From the NCBI GenBank assembly GCA_020446425.1, contig JAGRES010000008.1, positions 124,001 to 188,000 of the forward strand: a stretch of 64,000 nt of DNA, written 5' to 3'. The notes beneath the pieces are model-generated. The model was given only the letters and a program-made list of their open reading frames with translations, was not told the origin of the DNA and ran no database searches. Both the position numbers and the translations under genes were made by a program. How positions within the stretch are numbered: the stretch's first letter is position 1; each line of letters begins with the position of its first letter. This stretch comes from Sphingobium sp. (GTDB taxonomy: Bacteria > Pseudomonadota > Alphaproteobacteria > Sphingomonadales > Sphingomonadaceae). This document shows, in pieces, positions 48,491-57,151 of this stretch.

Positions 48491-50716
48491 TTGAACCGGA
48501 TCACGCGCACATTACGAGGCTGGACGCGCAGCGATAGCTTTTTCGTCCGCGCCGAGATTATCGCTGTTGTGCTGATGCTCGGCACGGCAATAGCTACTTA
48601 TTTCGCCGTACAGACCCAGGATGACAGCACGGCCTTGCTTTCGCCGCCGATTGTCGCGCTGCTGCTGGTTGCCAATCTGGTGCCCGCAATAGCCCTGCTG
48701 GTGTTGCTGGGCCGGCGTGTGGCCATGCGCCGCGCCGCGCTTTCAGTTATCGGCAGCGATGGCCAGCTCCATGTCAGGCTAGTCGCCATATTCTCCCTGA
48801 TCGCCAGCGTGCCGATGCTGCTGGTGGTCATTTTCGCATCGCTGCTGTTCCAGTATGGCGTGCAATTCTGGTTTTCCGACAGCGCCCGCGCGATGCTGCA
48901 AAATGCGGGTACCTTTGCGCGCGGCTATTATGAGCAGAATTTGCGCGAGGTAGGCGATGAAACGCTGACCATGGCCAGCGACCTGCGCGACTATCTCAAT
49001 CAGTCGAAGGTTTCGAGCCCCGAATTCGCAGAGGGTTATATTTATCAGGTGGTTACACGAAAGCTGAACCGTTCAGCCATCATCGAGATCGGCAAGGACG
49101 GCATCGCGCGCACCGCGGCCACGGTTGATCCCGATCAGCGCACCGCCACGCAGGTGCTCAGCAAGGAGATCGTGCGGCGGCTTGACAGAGGAGAGGGGGT
49201 CGTCGTCCGGGCGGAGCCTGACCAGATTGAGGCCTTCACGCTGCTCTACCCGGATCGCCGCATCTATCTGTATGCGACCCGCGATTCGGATGCGCCTGCA
49301 TTCAGCCAGGTGAAGCGCGCCCAGGCCGTGCTTGCCAATTATGAGAGCTTTGCCCGGCAATCGCGGGCCTTGCAGATACAGTTCAACTCGGCACTGTTTA
49401 TCGGCTCGCTCATGCTGGTGGGTATCGCGGTGTGGATTGCGCTTCAGGTCGCGGACCGCCTCGTCAAGCCGGTCAATGAACTGGTTTCCGCTGCACGCCG
49501 TATCACCGATGGCGATCTGTCCGTGCGTGTTTCCGGCCCCCATGCCCGCGACGAGATTGGCGTATTGTCGACCGCCTTCAACCGCATGACCCAGCGGCTC
49601 GAGGGGCAGACCAGCGCGCTGGTGTCAGCCAATACGCAGCTTGAGAACAGGCGCGCCTTTATCGAGGCGATTCTCTCGGGCGTCAGTGCGGGCGTTCTCG
49701 CTGTCGATACGGACCGCAATATCCGCATGACCAACCAGTCGGCGCAGAACATTCTGACGAATAGCGAGGCCGATCTGAACGAAAAAGCGCTGCGCGATGT
49801 GTCGCCCGAGCTGTGTGAACTGGTCGAAGAAGGGGTGAATGCCGATATCGTGCAGGTTCGCGTGGGCAACGACCTGCGTACGCTGGCGGTCAAGATCGCA
49901 CAGGATCACAGCGGTCATGTGCTCACCTTTGACGATATTACGCAGCAGCTTTCGGACCAGCGCCGTGCCGCCTGGGCGGATGTAGCGCGCCGCATTGCGC
50001 ATGAAATCAAGAATCCGCTCACTCCGATACAATTGGCGGCGGAGCGCCTGCAGCGCCGCTATGCCGGCGAGGTGAGCAGCGACAAGGGTACATTCACCCG
50101 CCTGACCGAGACAATTGTCCGGCAGGTTGGCGATTTGCGGCGCATCGTCGATGAATTCTCGTCCTTTGCACGCATGCCCAAGCCTGTGTTCCGCGCCGAG
50201 GGGCTGGACGATATTGCCCGCCATTCGCTGTTCCTGCACGAAGTGGCGCATCCAACTATCCAATTCTCCTTCACCTCCGATCTGGCTGGCCGGGAGATCG
50301 TGTGTGACCGGCGCCAGATCTCACAGGCGCTGACCAATATCGTCAAGAACGCGGTGGAAGCCGTAGAAGCGCGTACGGTCAAAGAGGAAGGGCTGCAGGG
50401 GCAGATTTCCATGCATATCGCCGACGTCGGTGAAGGCAAGCTGACGATTGAGCTCACGGACAACGGTATAGGCCTGCCCGAAGAGCGGGAACGCATCATC
50501 GAACCCTATATGACGACGCGTACCAAGGGCACGGGTCTTGGCCTCGCTATTGTCCAGAAAATAGTCGAGGAACACGGTGGGACGATGAATTTTCACGATG
50601 CGCCCGGCGGGGGCACCGTGGTGATAATACAGCTGGATGAGCATCATCTGGCACAGGTTGAGGAGCCTGGCGGCGGCGATACAGTCAGAGGAGAAGCACA
50701 GCACCATGGCGCTTGA
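48491..50716 (+). CDS. ntrY: Sensor kinase NtrY
   Basis: 741-residue membrane sensor kinase. Two N-terminal membrane helices (about 20-40 and 53-72), a third near 95-118, a periplasmic segment, a fourth near 300-322, then HAMP (about 322-375) and PAS (about 385-485). The kinase core has His in [15 protein letters not shown] and ATPase boxes NIVKNAVEA, DNGIGLPEE and GLGLAIVQK. A TTG start fits the family N-terminus, but no good ribosome binding site precedes it. The 72-base gap after ntrC holds a short TGTTG/CAACA hairpin. Overlaps ntrX by 11 bases. Confidence 0.93.
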   Translation: MNRITRTLRGWTRSDSFFVRAEIIAVVLMLGTAIATYFAVQTQDDSTALLSPPIVALLLVANLVPAIALLVLLGRRVAMRRAALSVIGSDGQLHVRLVAIFSLIASVPMLLVVIFASLLFQYGVQFWFSDSARAMLQNAGTFARGYYEQNLREVGDETLTMASDLRDYLNQSKVSSPEFAEGYIYQVVTRKLNRSAIIEIGKDGIARTAATVDPDQRTATQVLSKEIVRRLDRGEGVVVRAEPDQIEAFTLLYPDRRIYLYATRDSDAPAFSQVKRAQAVLANYESFARQSRALQIQFNSALFIGSLMLVGIAVWIALQVADRLVKPVNELVSAARRITDGDLSVRVSGPHARDEIGVLSTAFNRMTQRLEGQTSALVSANTQLENRRAFIEAILSGVSAGVLAVDTDRNIRMTNQSAQNILTNSEADLNEKALRDVSPELCELVEEGVNADIVQVRVGNDLRTLAVKIAQDHSGHVLTFDDITQQLSDQRRAAWADVARRIAHEIKNPLTPIQLAAERLQRRYAGEVSSDKGTFTRLTETIVRQVGDLRRIVDEFSSFARMPKPVFRAEGLDDIARHSLFLHEVAHPTIQFSFTSDLAGREIVCDRRQISQALTNIVKNAVEAVEARTVKEEGLQGQISMHIADVGEGKLTIELTDNGIGLPEERERIIEPYMTTRTKGTGLGLAIVQKIVEEHGGTMNFHDAPGGGTVVIIQLDEHHLAQVEEPGGGDTVRGEAQHHGA

Positions 50717-52076
50717 TATTCTTATTGTCGATGATGAAGCCGATATCCGCGATCTTGTTGCCGGGGTACTCGAAGACGAAGGCTATGAAACACGTGGAGC
50801 AGCCGATGCGGATGCGGCTCTGGACGCACTTACCATGCGCAGACCGTCACTGGTCCTGCTTGACGTATGGCTTCAGGGTTCGCGCCTCGATGGCCTGCAG
50901 GTTCTGGAGGAAATCAAGAAGCGGGATCCGACGATTCCGGTACTGATGATATCGGGTCACGGCAATATCGACACAGCTGTGGCGGCAATCCGCAAAGGCG
51001 CCAGCGACTTTATCGAAAAGCCGTTCGAGGCGGACCGCCTGCTGCACATGGTTGCCCGCGCGACCGAGACGGAACGGTTGCGGCGGGAAAACCAGGCCCT
51101 GCGCGCCAAAGTGGGGCAGGAGGAGGAGCTTACCGGCACCAGCAGCGCGATCAATGCCGTTCGCGCCACCATAAAACGCGTGGCAGGTACAGGCAGCCGC
51201 GTGCTGATCACGGGGCCTGCGGGCGTGGGCAAGGAAGTGGCGGCGCGCATGCTGCATAACTGGAGCGGTCGTGCCGACGCACCCTTCGTCATCGTGACGG
51301 CGGCGCGCATGGACCCTGAGCGGGTCGAGGAAGAACTGTTCGGTGTGGAGGACCCCAGCGGATTGGTCCGGCCCGGTTATCTGGAACAGGCGCACGGCGG
51401 CACGCTCTATCTCGATGAGGTGGCGGATATGCCGCTCACCACCCAGGCGAAGATCCTGCGCGTGCTGACCGATCAGAGCTTTACCCGCGTGTCGGGGCAA
51501 CGGCAGGTGAAGGTCGATGTCCGATTCATCACGTCCACCGCCCGCAACCTGACGGAAGAGATTGAACAAAAGAATTTTCGCGAGGATCTCTATTATCGCC
51601 TGAATGTAGTGCCGCTGACGATCCCGTCACTGAGTGAAAGGCGGGAGGACATCCCTGCACTGGTCGAGCATTATGTCGCCCGTTTTGCCGCGGAACGCCG
51701 TTTGCCGTCGCCCGAAGTGGCCGGGGACGCCATGGCCGCCCTGCAGGCGATGGAATGGCCCGGAAACGTGCGTCAGTTGCGCAACATCATCGAGCGTACC
51801 ATGATTCTGGCGCCGAGCGAGCAGATGGCGCGAATCGAGCTGGATATGCTGCCGGTCGAGAATGTTTCGGGTGATACAGAGGATCAGGTTTTCAGCCAGT
51901 CGATCATGACCTCACCTCTGCGCGAAGCGCGAGAGAATTTTGAGCGGGAATATCTGCGCATCCAGATCAAGCGCTTTTCCGGCAATATTTCGCGCACAGC
52001 GGGGTTTATCGGGATGGAGCGCTCGGCCCTGCATCGCAAGCTCAAGCTGCTGGGCCTGACCGAGGACAAGGATTGA
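50706..52076 (+). CDS. ntrX: Response regulator NtrX, lacking the sigma-54 contact loop
   Basis: 456 residues. Receiver Asp53 (LVLLDVWLQG); AAA+ domain with Walker A GPAGVGKE and Walker B GGTLYLDEV; Fis-type helix-turn-helix at the end (FIGMERSALHRKL). The GAFTGA loop is missing: the corresponding stretch reads FGVEDPSGLVRPGYLE. It therefore should not activate sigma-54 polymerase directly and more likely acts on sigma-70 promoters, as reported for other alphaproteobacterial NtrX. The start is taken at the ATG after GAGGAGAAG. Confidence 0.95.
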   Translation: MALDILIVDDEADIRDLVAGVLEDEGYETRGAADADAALDALTMRRPSLVLLDVWLQGSRLDGLQVLEEIKKRDPTIPVLMISGHGNIDTAVAAIRKGASDFIEKPFEADRLLHMVARATETERLRRENQALRAKVGQEEELTGTSSAINAVRATIKRVAGTGSRVLITGPAGVGKEVAARMLHNWSGRADAPFVIVTAARMDPERVEEELFGVEDPSGLVRPGYLEQAHGGTLYLDEVADMPLTTQAKILRVLTDQSFTRVSGQRQVKVDVRFITSTARNLTEEIEQKNFREDLYYRLNVVPLTIPSLSERREDIPALVEHYVARFAAERRLPSPEVAGDAMAALQAMEWPGNVRQLRNIIERTMILAPSEQMARIELDMLPVENVSGDTEDQVFSQSIMTSPLREARENFEREYLRIQIKRFSGNISRTAGFIGMERSALHRKLKLLGLTEDKD

Positions 52077-52091
52077 CTGGCTTATTGCAAA

Positions 52092-52124
52092 CTAATGTCA
52101 TTAGGTTGTGGCATTCCGTTCGCA
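52092..52124 (+). promoter_or_regulatory. Sigma-54-like promoter with a palindrome upstream of hfq
   Basis: TGGCATTCCGTTCGCA at 52109-52124 matches the -24/-12 consensus (TGGCAYRNNNNTTGCW): GG at 52110-52111 and GC at 52122-52123 with the required 10 bases between. A perfect 13-base palindrome CTAATGTCATTAG (52092-52104) lies 4 bases upstream. TATAAG at 52132-52137 could also be a sigma-70 -10 box. Consensus-based. Confidence 0.45.
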
Positions 52125-52173
52125 ACTGCGATATAAGAGCATGAGCTTGGCGGTGCGCGCAAGGCTGACACGA

Positions 52174-52207
52174 CGTCCGTGAGGGACGCAAGAGCGGACA
52201 ACGTCCC
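52174..52207 (+). promoter_or_regulatory. Alternative hairpins in the hfq leader
   Basis: GGACG (52184-52188) can pair with CGTCC (52174-52178, loop 5). As GGGACG (52183-52188) it can instead pair with CGTCCC (52202-52207, loop 13). The two stems exclude each other and end 23 bases before the hfq ATG, next to its AAGGAAGG ribosome binding site. Confidence 0.4.
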
Positions 52208-52230
52208 GCCAATAAGGAAGGCTGATAAAT

Positions 52231-52725
52231 ATGGCCGATAAGTCAAACAATTTACAGGATATTTTCCTCAATCATCTGCGCAAATCGAAAACACCAGTGA
52301 CCATGTTTCTGGTGAAAGGCGTCAAGTTGCAGGGGATTATCACATGGTTTGATAATTTCTCGGTGCTGCTGCGCAGAGATGGACAATCCCAGCTGGTCTA
52401 CAAACACGCGATTTCGACGGTTATGCCGTCGCAGCCACTCAACGTCAGCGACGTTCGCAAAGCCTTTGCCGAGCAGGAACGCAAATCGAAGCTGTTGCAG
52501 GAAGTGTTCCTCGGCGCAGTTCAGCGTGCGCAGGACCCTGTGACCATGTTCCTCGTCAACGGCGTGATGCTGCAGGGGGAAATTGCCGCTTTCGACCTGT
52601 TCTGCATGCTGCTGGAGCGCGATAATATGGCGCAGCTGGTGTACAAGCACGCCATATCGACCGTTCAGCCGTCCAAACCGCTCGACCTGTCAGGGGAGAG
52701 TGACGACGATGGGGGCGACGACTGA
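52231..52725 (+). CDS. hfq: Tandem double-domain RNA chaperone Hfq
   Basis: 164 residues holding two complete Hfq (Sm-like) domains, at about 7-70 and 88-151, joined by a charged linker and ending in an acidic tail ([10 protein letters not shown]). Both have the Sm2 motif YKHAIST (57-63 and 138-144). They differ at RNA-contact sites: the distal-face lysine is Lys32 in the first but Met113 in the second; the lateral rim is RKSK (17-20) versus QRAQ (98-101); the pore-side FDNF (40-43) becomes FDLF (121-124). A normal Hfq has about 65-100 residues and one domain. A trimer of this protein would give a pseudo-hexamer. hflX follows after 86 bases. Confidence 0.95.
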   Translation: MADKSNNLQDIFLNHLRKSKTPVTMFLVKGVKLQGIITWFDNFSVLLRRDGQSQLVYKHAISTVMPSQPLNVSDVRKAFAEQERKSKLLQEVFLGAVQRAQDPVTMFLVNGVMLQGEIAAFDLFCMLLERDNMAQLVYKHAISTVQPSKPLDLSGESDDDGGDD

Positions 52726-52811
52726 GCGCAGCTTTTTCTGCGCCCAGAGTCAGTTACTGGTGTTCGTATTGGGTATGAACATCCCTATATCGGCCCGATG
52801 AGGCTGGCATC

Positions 52812-54143
52812 ATGAGTGTATTTGAACGAGGCAGCGCGGATGATCTCGCGCGCGGGGCAGGGGCGCTCGTGGTGCACGCGGAGGTCGGTGGTCCTGACCG
52901 GCGAGACAGCGAAGCGCGTCTGGAAGAGGCCGAAGGGCTGGCACTCGCTATCGGAATAGATGTGCGGGGCAAGGCAAGCTTTCGTGTCCGCTCCGTCAAG
53001 CCGGCCACTTTGTTCGGCAGCGGCCAGGTCGATCAGATTGCCACCATGGCTGAAGAGCAGGGCGCAGAGCTTGTTATCGTCGATAATGCGCTCACGCCGG
53101 TTCAGCAAAGCAATCTGGAGAAGACGTTCGGGGCCAAGGTAATCGACCGCACGGGCCTCATTCTTGAAATATTTGGCGAACGCGCCGCCACCAATGAAGG
53201 GCGATTGCAGGTCGAGCTGGCGCATCTCGATTATCAGGCAGGCAGGCTGGTGCGCAGCTGGACCCACCTGGAGCGGCAGCGCGGCGGTTTCGGTTTTCTC
53301 GGCGGCCCCGGCGAAACCCAGATCGAGGCCGACAGGCGCATGATCCGCGACCGTATGGCCAAGATACGGCGCGAGCTGGATCAGGTCACCCGTACACGCA
53401 ATCTGCACCGGGCCCGGCGGCAACGCGCGCCATGGCCGGTCATCGCACTTGTCGGCTACACCAATGCCGGGAAATCCACGCTGTTCAACAGGATGACGGG
53501 CGCCGAGGTGATGGCCAAGGACATGCTGTTCGCCACGCTCGACCCGACCATGCGCCAGATCGCACTGCCCGGGCTGGATAAGGCAATTCTGTCCGACACG
53601 GTCGGTTTCGTGTCCGATTTGCCGACGCAGCTGATTGCGGCCTTTCGCGCGACGCTCGAAGAAGTAGTAACAGCGGATTTGATCTTCCATGTCCGCGATA
53701 TTTCCCATTCTGACAGCGAGGCGCAGCGGGCCGATGTAATGGAAGTGCTTGGGGAACTGGGCGTTTTGCCGGGAGAGGGGGATGGAGACAGTGCCGAACC
53801 TGCTCCGGCCTATCTGGAAGTATGGAATAAATGCGATCTGCTGTCGGCCGAACAGCGCCGCGATGTAGAGGCCATGGCCGCGCGCCATGACGATGTTGTT
53901 CTGGTGTCGGCGATGACGGGTGAGGGGCTGGACGCGTTGCGCCGCACGATTGGCGACCTGATGACCGCTGGCAGCAACGTCCATATGATCAAGCTGCCTG
54001 TCAGTGACGGTGCGGCCTTGGCTTGGCTGCATGAGCATGGAGAGGTATTGGAAACGCAAGAAGCTACAGGCGATGCTGAAACCTTCGACCTGTCCGTGCG
54101 GCTTTCCGATGCCGCCTATGCGCGCTTCATGGCACGAAAATAA
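52812..54143 (+). CDS. hflX: Ribosome-associated GTPase HflX
   Basis: 443-residue GTPase that splits stalled or heat-damaged ribosomes. N-terminal HflX domain (about 1-195, with LFGSGQVDQI and GGFGFLGGPGETQIE) followed by the G domain: G1 GYTNAGKST near 217, G3 DTVGF near 262, G4 NKCD near 340. Downstream of hfq, the classical hfq-hflX order. Its stop codon directly abuts the stop of the convergent mazG. Confidence 0.95.
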   Translation: MSVFERGSADDLARGAGALVVHAEVGGPDRRDSEARLEEAEGLALAIGIDVRGKASFRVRSVKPATLFGSGQVDQIATMAEEQGAELVIVDNALTPVQQSNLEKTFGAKVIDRTGLILEIFGERAATNEGRLQVELAHLDYQAGRLVRSWTHLERQRGGFGFLGGPGETQIEADRRMIRDRMAKIRRELDQVTRTRNLHRARRQRAPWPVIALVGYTNAGKSTLFNRMTGAEVMAKDMLFATLDPTMRQIALPGLDKAILSDTVGFVSDLPTQLIAAFRATLEEVVTADLIFHVRDISHSDSEAQRADVMEVLGELGVLPGEGDGDSAEPAPAYLEVWNKCDLLSAEQRRDVEAMAARHDDVVLVSAMTGEGLDALRRTIGDLMTAGSNVHMIKLPVSDGAALAWLHEHGEVLETQEATGDAETFDLSVRLSDAAYARFMARK

Positions 54144-54914
54144 TCAGCTTTGCGCCTTGGCTGCGCGCCACAAAATCTCTTTTTCATCAATAGATATTGA
54201 TTGAAAATCAATATCTTGTGATATAGAGTTAATTTCCATTATACGAAATCGGCGCTCAAATTTACTGTTGGCGGCGCGCAGCGCTTCCTCCGGGTCAATT
54301 TTCATATGCCGCGCCAGATTGACGACCGCGAACAACAGATCGCCGACTTCTTCTTTCTGATCGTCAGCGGTCTCGGCCTCGCGCACTTCCTGAAGCTCTT
54401 CCTCAACCTTTGCCACCACGCCGGAAATGTCCGGCCAGTCGAACCCAGTGCGCGCGGCGCGTTTCTGGAGCTTTTCAGCGCGCAGTAATGCGGGCAGGGC
54501 GTTGGCCACTCCCGCAAGCGCGCTCCCATCCTTTTGCGCGCCTGAGCGTTCGGCTGCCTTGATTTCCTCCCATCCAGGCGATTGCGCACCATGTTCGCCG
54601 AAGACATGCGGGTGACGGCGGATCATCTTGTCGCATATCGACGCTATAACGTCGCTGAGGGCAAAGTGACCGGCTTCCTCCGCCATGCGGCTGTGATAGA
54701 CGGTCTGGAGCAACAGGTCGCCAAGCTCATCCTGAAGCGCGGCCATGTCATTGCGCTCGATCGCGTCGGCGACTTCATAGGCTTCCTCGATCGTATACGG
54801 CGCAATCGTCGAGAAATTCTGCTTGATGTCCCATGGACAGCCAGTCTCAGGATGGCGCAATTTTTCCATGATATTCACGAGAGGGGCGATATCCGGCTTC
54901 TGGTTCTGCGACAT
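54144..54914 (-). CDS. mazG: Nucleoside triphosphate pyrophosphohydrolase MazG
   Basis: 256-residue all-alpha hydrolase with two MazG repeats. The first carries LRHPETGCPWDIKQ and the metal-binding EEAYEVADAIE and ELGDLLLQ; the second has VEEELQEV and EEVGDLLFAVVNLARH. It removes non-canonical or excess NTPs. The ATG follows a TTG; no ribosome binding site is visible and the upstream DNA is extremely AT-rich, so a leaderless message is possible. The last codons are also AT-rich and contain a perfect palindrome. Confidence 0.94.
   Translation of the reverse strand: MSQNQKPDIAPLVNIMEKLRHPETGCPWDIKQNFSTIAPYTIEEAYEVADAIERNDMAALQDELGDLLLQTVYHSRMAEEAGHFALSDVIASICDKMIRRHPHVFGEHGAQSPGWEEIKAAERSGAQKDGSALAGVANALPALLRAEKLQKRAARTGFDWPDISGVVAKVEEELQEVREAETADDQKEEVGDLLFAVVNLARHMKIDPEEALRAANSKFERRFRIMEINSISQDIDFQSISIDEKEILWRAAKAQS
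54192..54216. repeat. Perfect 11-base inverted repeat in the 3' end of mazG
   Basis: AGATATTGATT and AATCAATATCT flank a 3-base loop. The element is AT-rich in otherwise GC-rich coding DNA and lies 48 bases past the hflX stop, so it could cap hflX messages. Confidence 0.7.
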
Positions 54915-54925
54915 CAATAAATCCG

Positions 54926-54939
54926 ATAATATATATTAT
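54926..54939. promoter_or_regulatory. AT-only palindrome upstream of mazG
   Basis: ATAATATATATTAT is a perfect 14-base palindrome 11 bases before the mazG ATG. It sits in a 40-base AT-rich tract that must contain the mazG promoter (TATTAT could be the -10 box on the minus strand). Confidence 0.45.
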
Positions 54940-54987
54940 GTTAAATATAAACTAGAGCGGGAAGAAGGGGCCTCCTCCATGCGTTGC

Positions 54988-55587
54988 TTATGGTTCCAAC
55001 ACCATTTCGCCATTCTCTACCCGCCAGCTTCTCAGGCGCGAGAGAAAATTCATCCCGAGCACGTTCACACCGTTGAACTTGTCCGACACAATGATGCTGA
55101 GGTCGCTGGTTGTGATCGGGCCAATCGTTAACGCCGGTATGGATGACCGTTTGGCGACCGCTGTGCCATTGGCCGTTTCCATCATCATGCCGGGTCCGCT
55201 ATTGTCTATGTTCAGCCCCGCGCTCAGCGCCACATCCTCAGACACGCCGGTGATTGTCGCGCCGCTGTCGATCAGAAACCTGGCCGAGGTGCCGTTAATC
55301 TGTCCGTCGACCCAATAATGGCCATCCATAGACATCTTGATATGCAGGCTGTTGCCTTCGGCACGCTGGTCCACCTTGCCACTCAGTTCGGTTTTTACCC
55401 GTTGGCCGATACCGGCGAACTCTTCCCGATAGCTGAACGCTACGAGGATAACGCCGAATATGATGATCCACGCAAACGCCATGCCCGCAATGTTGCGCAG
55501 CGGCAACCGGCGTGCCATCAGCGCCGATATCACCACTGTGGCTATCAGAATATACCACAGCATATGCGCGCCTTGATCGAAACTCAT
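54988..55587 (-). CDS. Membrane-anchored retropepsin-like aspartic protease
   Basis: 199 residues of the clan AA aspartic protease family found in proteobacteria. Two N-terminal membrane helices (about 10-25 and 33-51), a short linker, then a single retropepsin-type domain (about 75-199). The active-site aspartate is Asp107 in FLIDSGAT, and the closing motif is VLGMNFL. A single lobe implies that it works as a dimer. It overlaps the metallo-beta-lactamase-fold gene by 4 bases. Substrate unknown. Confidence 0.9.
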   Translation of the reverse strand: MSFDQGAHMLWYILIATVVISALMARRLPLRNIAGMAFAWIIIFGVILVAFSYREEFAGIGQRVKTELSGKVDQRAEGNSLHIKMSMDGHYWVDGQINGTSARFLIDSGATITGVSEDVALSAGLNIDNSGPGMMMETANGTAVAKRSSIPALTIGPITTSDLSIIVSDKFNGVNVLGMNFLSRLRSWRVENGEMVLEP

Positions 55588-56375
55588 GCCAATACCTCGC
55601 TCAGACCATCATAAGCGGGGCGAACATGGCGCGGCAATACCGCACATAGTCGGTCATAATCCATGCTCTGATCCATATGGATGAGATAGGATTTTCCCGG
55701 AGCCACCTGTTCTATCGCTTCCAGTGTCAGGTCGAGATGCGCATGCGTGGGATGCGGATTTTCGCGCAGCGCATCGACGATCCATACATCGACGCCACTA
55801 AACATGGCGATCATGTCTGACGGCGCCTCGTGGAAATCCGTCGCATATCCAACTGAGCGCCCCTGATGATCGAAACGGAAGCCGGTCGACCAGATCGGGC
55901 CGTGTGGCATGTCGACACTGCGTATCTCGATATCACCAATAGTCATGCTGTCCGGCAAGATATTGGCCTGGACGATGGGCCTATACCCTTCCCGACCTTC
56001 AAAGGCGTACGTAAAGCGCTGCTGCAACAGCTTCATCACCGGCGCGCGCGCATAGCCGTCTATCGGCTCCTTGATGTTGCGCTGCCTGATGCGGTGGTGA
56101 AAAACCTGCCTTAGATCGTCTATGCCATGACTGTGGTCGGCATGGTCATGCGTCCACAGAACAGCGTCTATGGCGATGACATTGGCTGCCAAAAGCTGCT
56201 GGCGCATATCCGGCGAGGTATCGACAAGGATCGTCGTCGTGTCGCTCTGCACCAATAGGGATACGCGGGTTCGCCGGTTTTTCGGATTATCGGGGTCGCA
56301 GCTGCCCCAGTCATTACCAATGCGTGGAACGCCCGATGAAGTGCCGCACCCCAATATGGTGTAGCGTAACGCCAT
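55584..56375 (-). CDS. Metallo-beta-lactamase-fold hydrolase (PhnP-like)
   Basis: 263 residues. The metal-binding HxHxDH motif is in WTHDHADHSHG near 75. GCGTSSGVPRIG at the start and the late LDLTLEAIEQV histidine region fit the PhnP/phosphodiesterase-like subgroup often found between tatD and other housekeeping genes. Likely a cyclic-phosphate diesterase, by family. One-base overlap with tatD upstream and 4-base overlap downstream. Confidence 0.9.
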   Translation of the reverse strand: MALRYTILGCGTSSGVPRIGNDWGSCDPDNPKNRRTRVSLLVQSDTTTILVDTSPDMRQQLLAANVIAIDAVLWTHDHADHSHGIDDLRQVFHHRIRQRNIKEPIDGYARAPVMKLLQQRFTYAFEGREGYRPIVQANILPDSMTIGDIEIRSVDMPHGPIWSTGFRFDHQGRSVGYATDFHEAPSDMIAMFSGVDVWIVDALRENPHPTHAHLDLTLEAIEQVAPGKSYLIHMDQSMDYDRLCAVLPRHVRPAYDGLSEVLA

Positions 56376-57151
56376 CAGTGCGCTTGGGCTTTGCTGAATA
56401 ATGTAAAGAAGTTTTGGCTCGTTGATGCGATCAGGTCATCAACCTTCTCACCGCGCAGGTTGGCAAGAAATTGGGCCGTGTCCGCGACATAGGCGGGCTC
56501 GCACGTCTTGCCCCTGTGCGGCACGGGGGCAAGAAAGGGCGAGTCCGTTTCGATCAACAGGCGGTCAGCGGGCAGGCGCGCGGCCGTTTCCTGCAGCTCC
56601 TTGGCGTTTTTGAAGGTCACGATGCCGGAAATGCTGATGTAAAAGCCCAGTTCCAGCGCGGCGTCGGCAAAGGCTCCGCTGGCGGTAAAGCAGTGGATCA
56701 GGCCTGGATAGGCACCCTCCTCCATGCCCTCGCGCAATATTGTGAGCGTATCTTCCTCCGCGTCGCGCGTGTGCACAATCAACGGCAGGCCGGTTTCGCG
56801 CGCGGCAACGACATGGCTACGGAAGCTCAGCTGCTGGCGCTGGCGGTCGCTATGATCGTAATAATAATCGAGCCCGGTCTCGCCGATCCCGACCACCTTG
56901 GCGTGCTGTGAGGCTTCTACAAGCCTCTGTGTATCAATGTCCGGATGTTCGTCCGCTTCATGCGGGTGGATGCCCACACTGGCCCATATACCCTCATGAG
57001 CCTGTGCCGTGGCGATAATGTCGTCCCATTCCCGCTCGCGCGTGGAGATGTTGAGCATGCCAGATACGCCAGCGGCGCGGGCCCGCTCGATCACAGCCCC
57101 CTGCTCTTCGACCAGGCCCTTGTAATTGAGGTGGCAATGGCTGTCGATCAT
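56375..57151 (-). CDS. TatD-family metal-dependent hydrolase
   Basis: 258-residue TIM-barrel hydrolase of the YcfH/TatD group, which in E. coli has DNase activity. Metal ligands: MIDSHCHLN (His5, His7), GIGETGLDYYYD near 92, and late ETDSPFLAPVPHRGK near 206. It lies in the conserved tmk-holB-metG-tatD order with a 4-base overlap to metG. Confidence 0.94.
   Translation of the reverse strand: MIDSHCHLNYKGLVEEQGAVIERARAAGVSGMLNISTREREWDDIIATAQAHEGIWASVGIHPHEADEHPDIDTQRLVEASQHAKVVGIGETGLDYYYDHSDRQRQQLSFRSHVVAARETGLPLIVHTRDAEEDTLTILREGMEEGAYPGLIHCFTASGAFADAALELGFYISISGIVTFKNAKELQETAARLPADRLLIETDSPFLAPVPHRGKTCEPAYVADTAQFLANLRGEKVDDLIASTSQNFFTLFSKAQAH

Noticed and set aside
52728..52748. GCGCAG/CTGCGC hairpin after hfq as a terminator
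   Set aside because: Only 6 base pairs and no T-run after the stem; the T bases are in the loop.
52785..54059. A 424-codon minus-strand frame
   Set aside because: Antisense to hflX, which has all G motifs.
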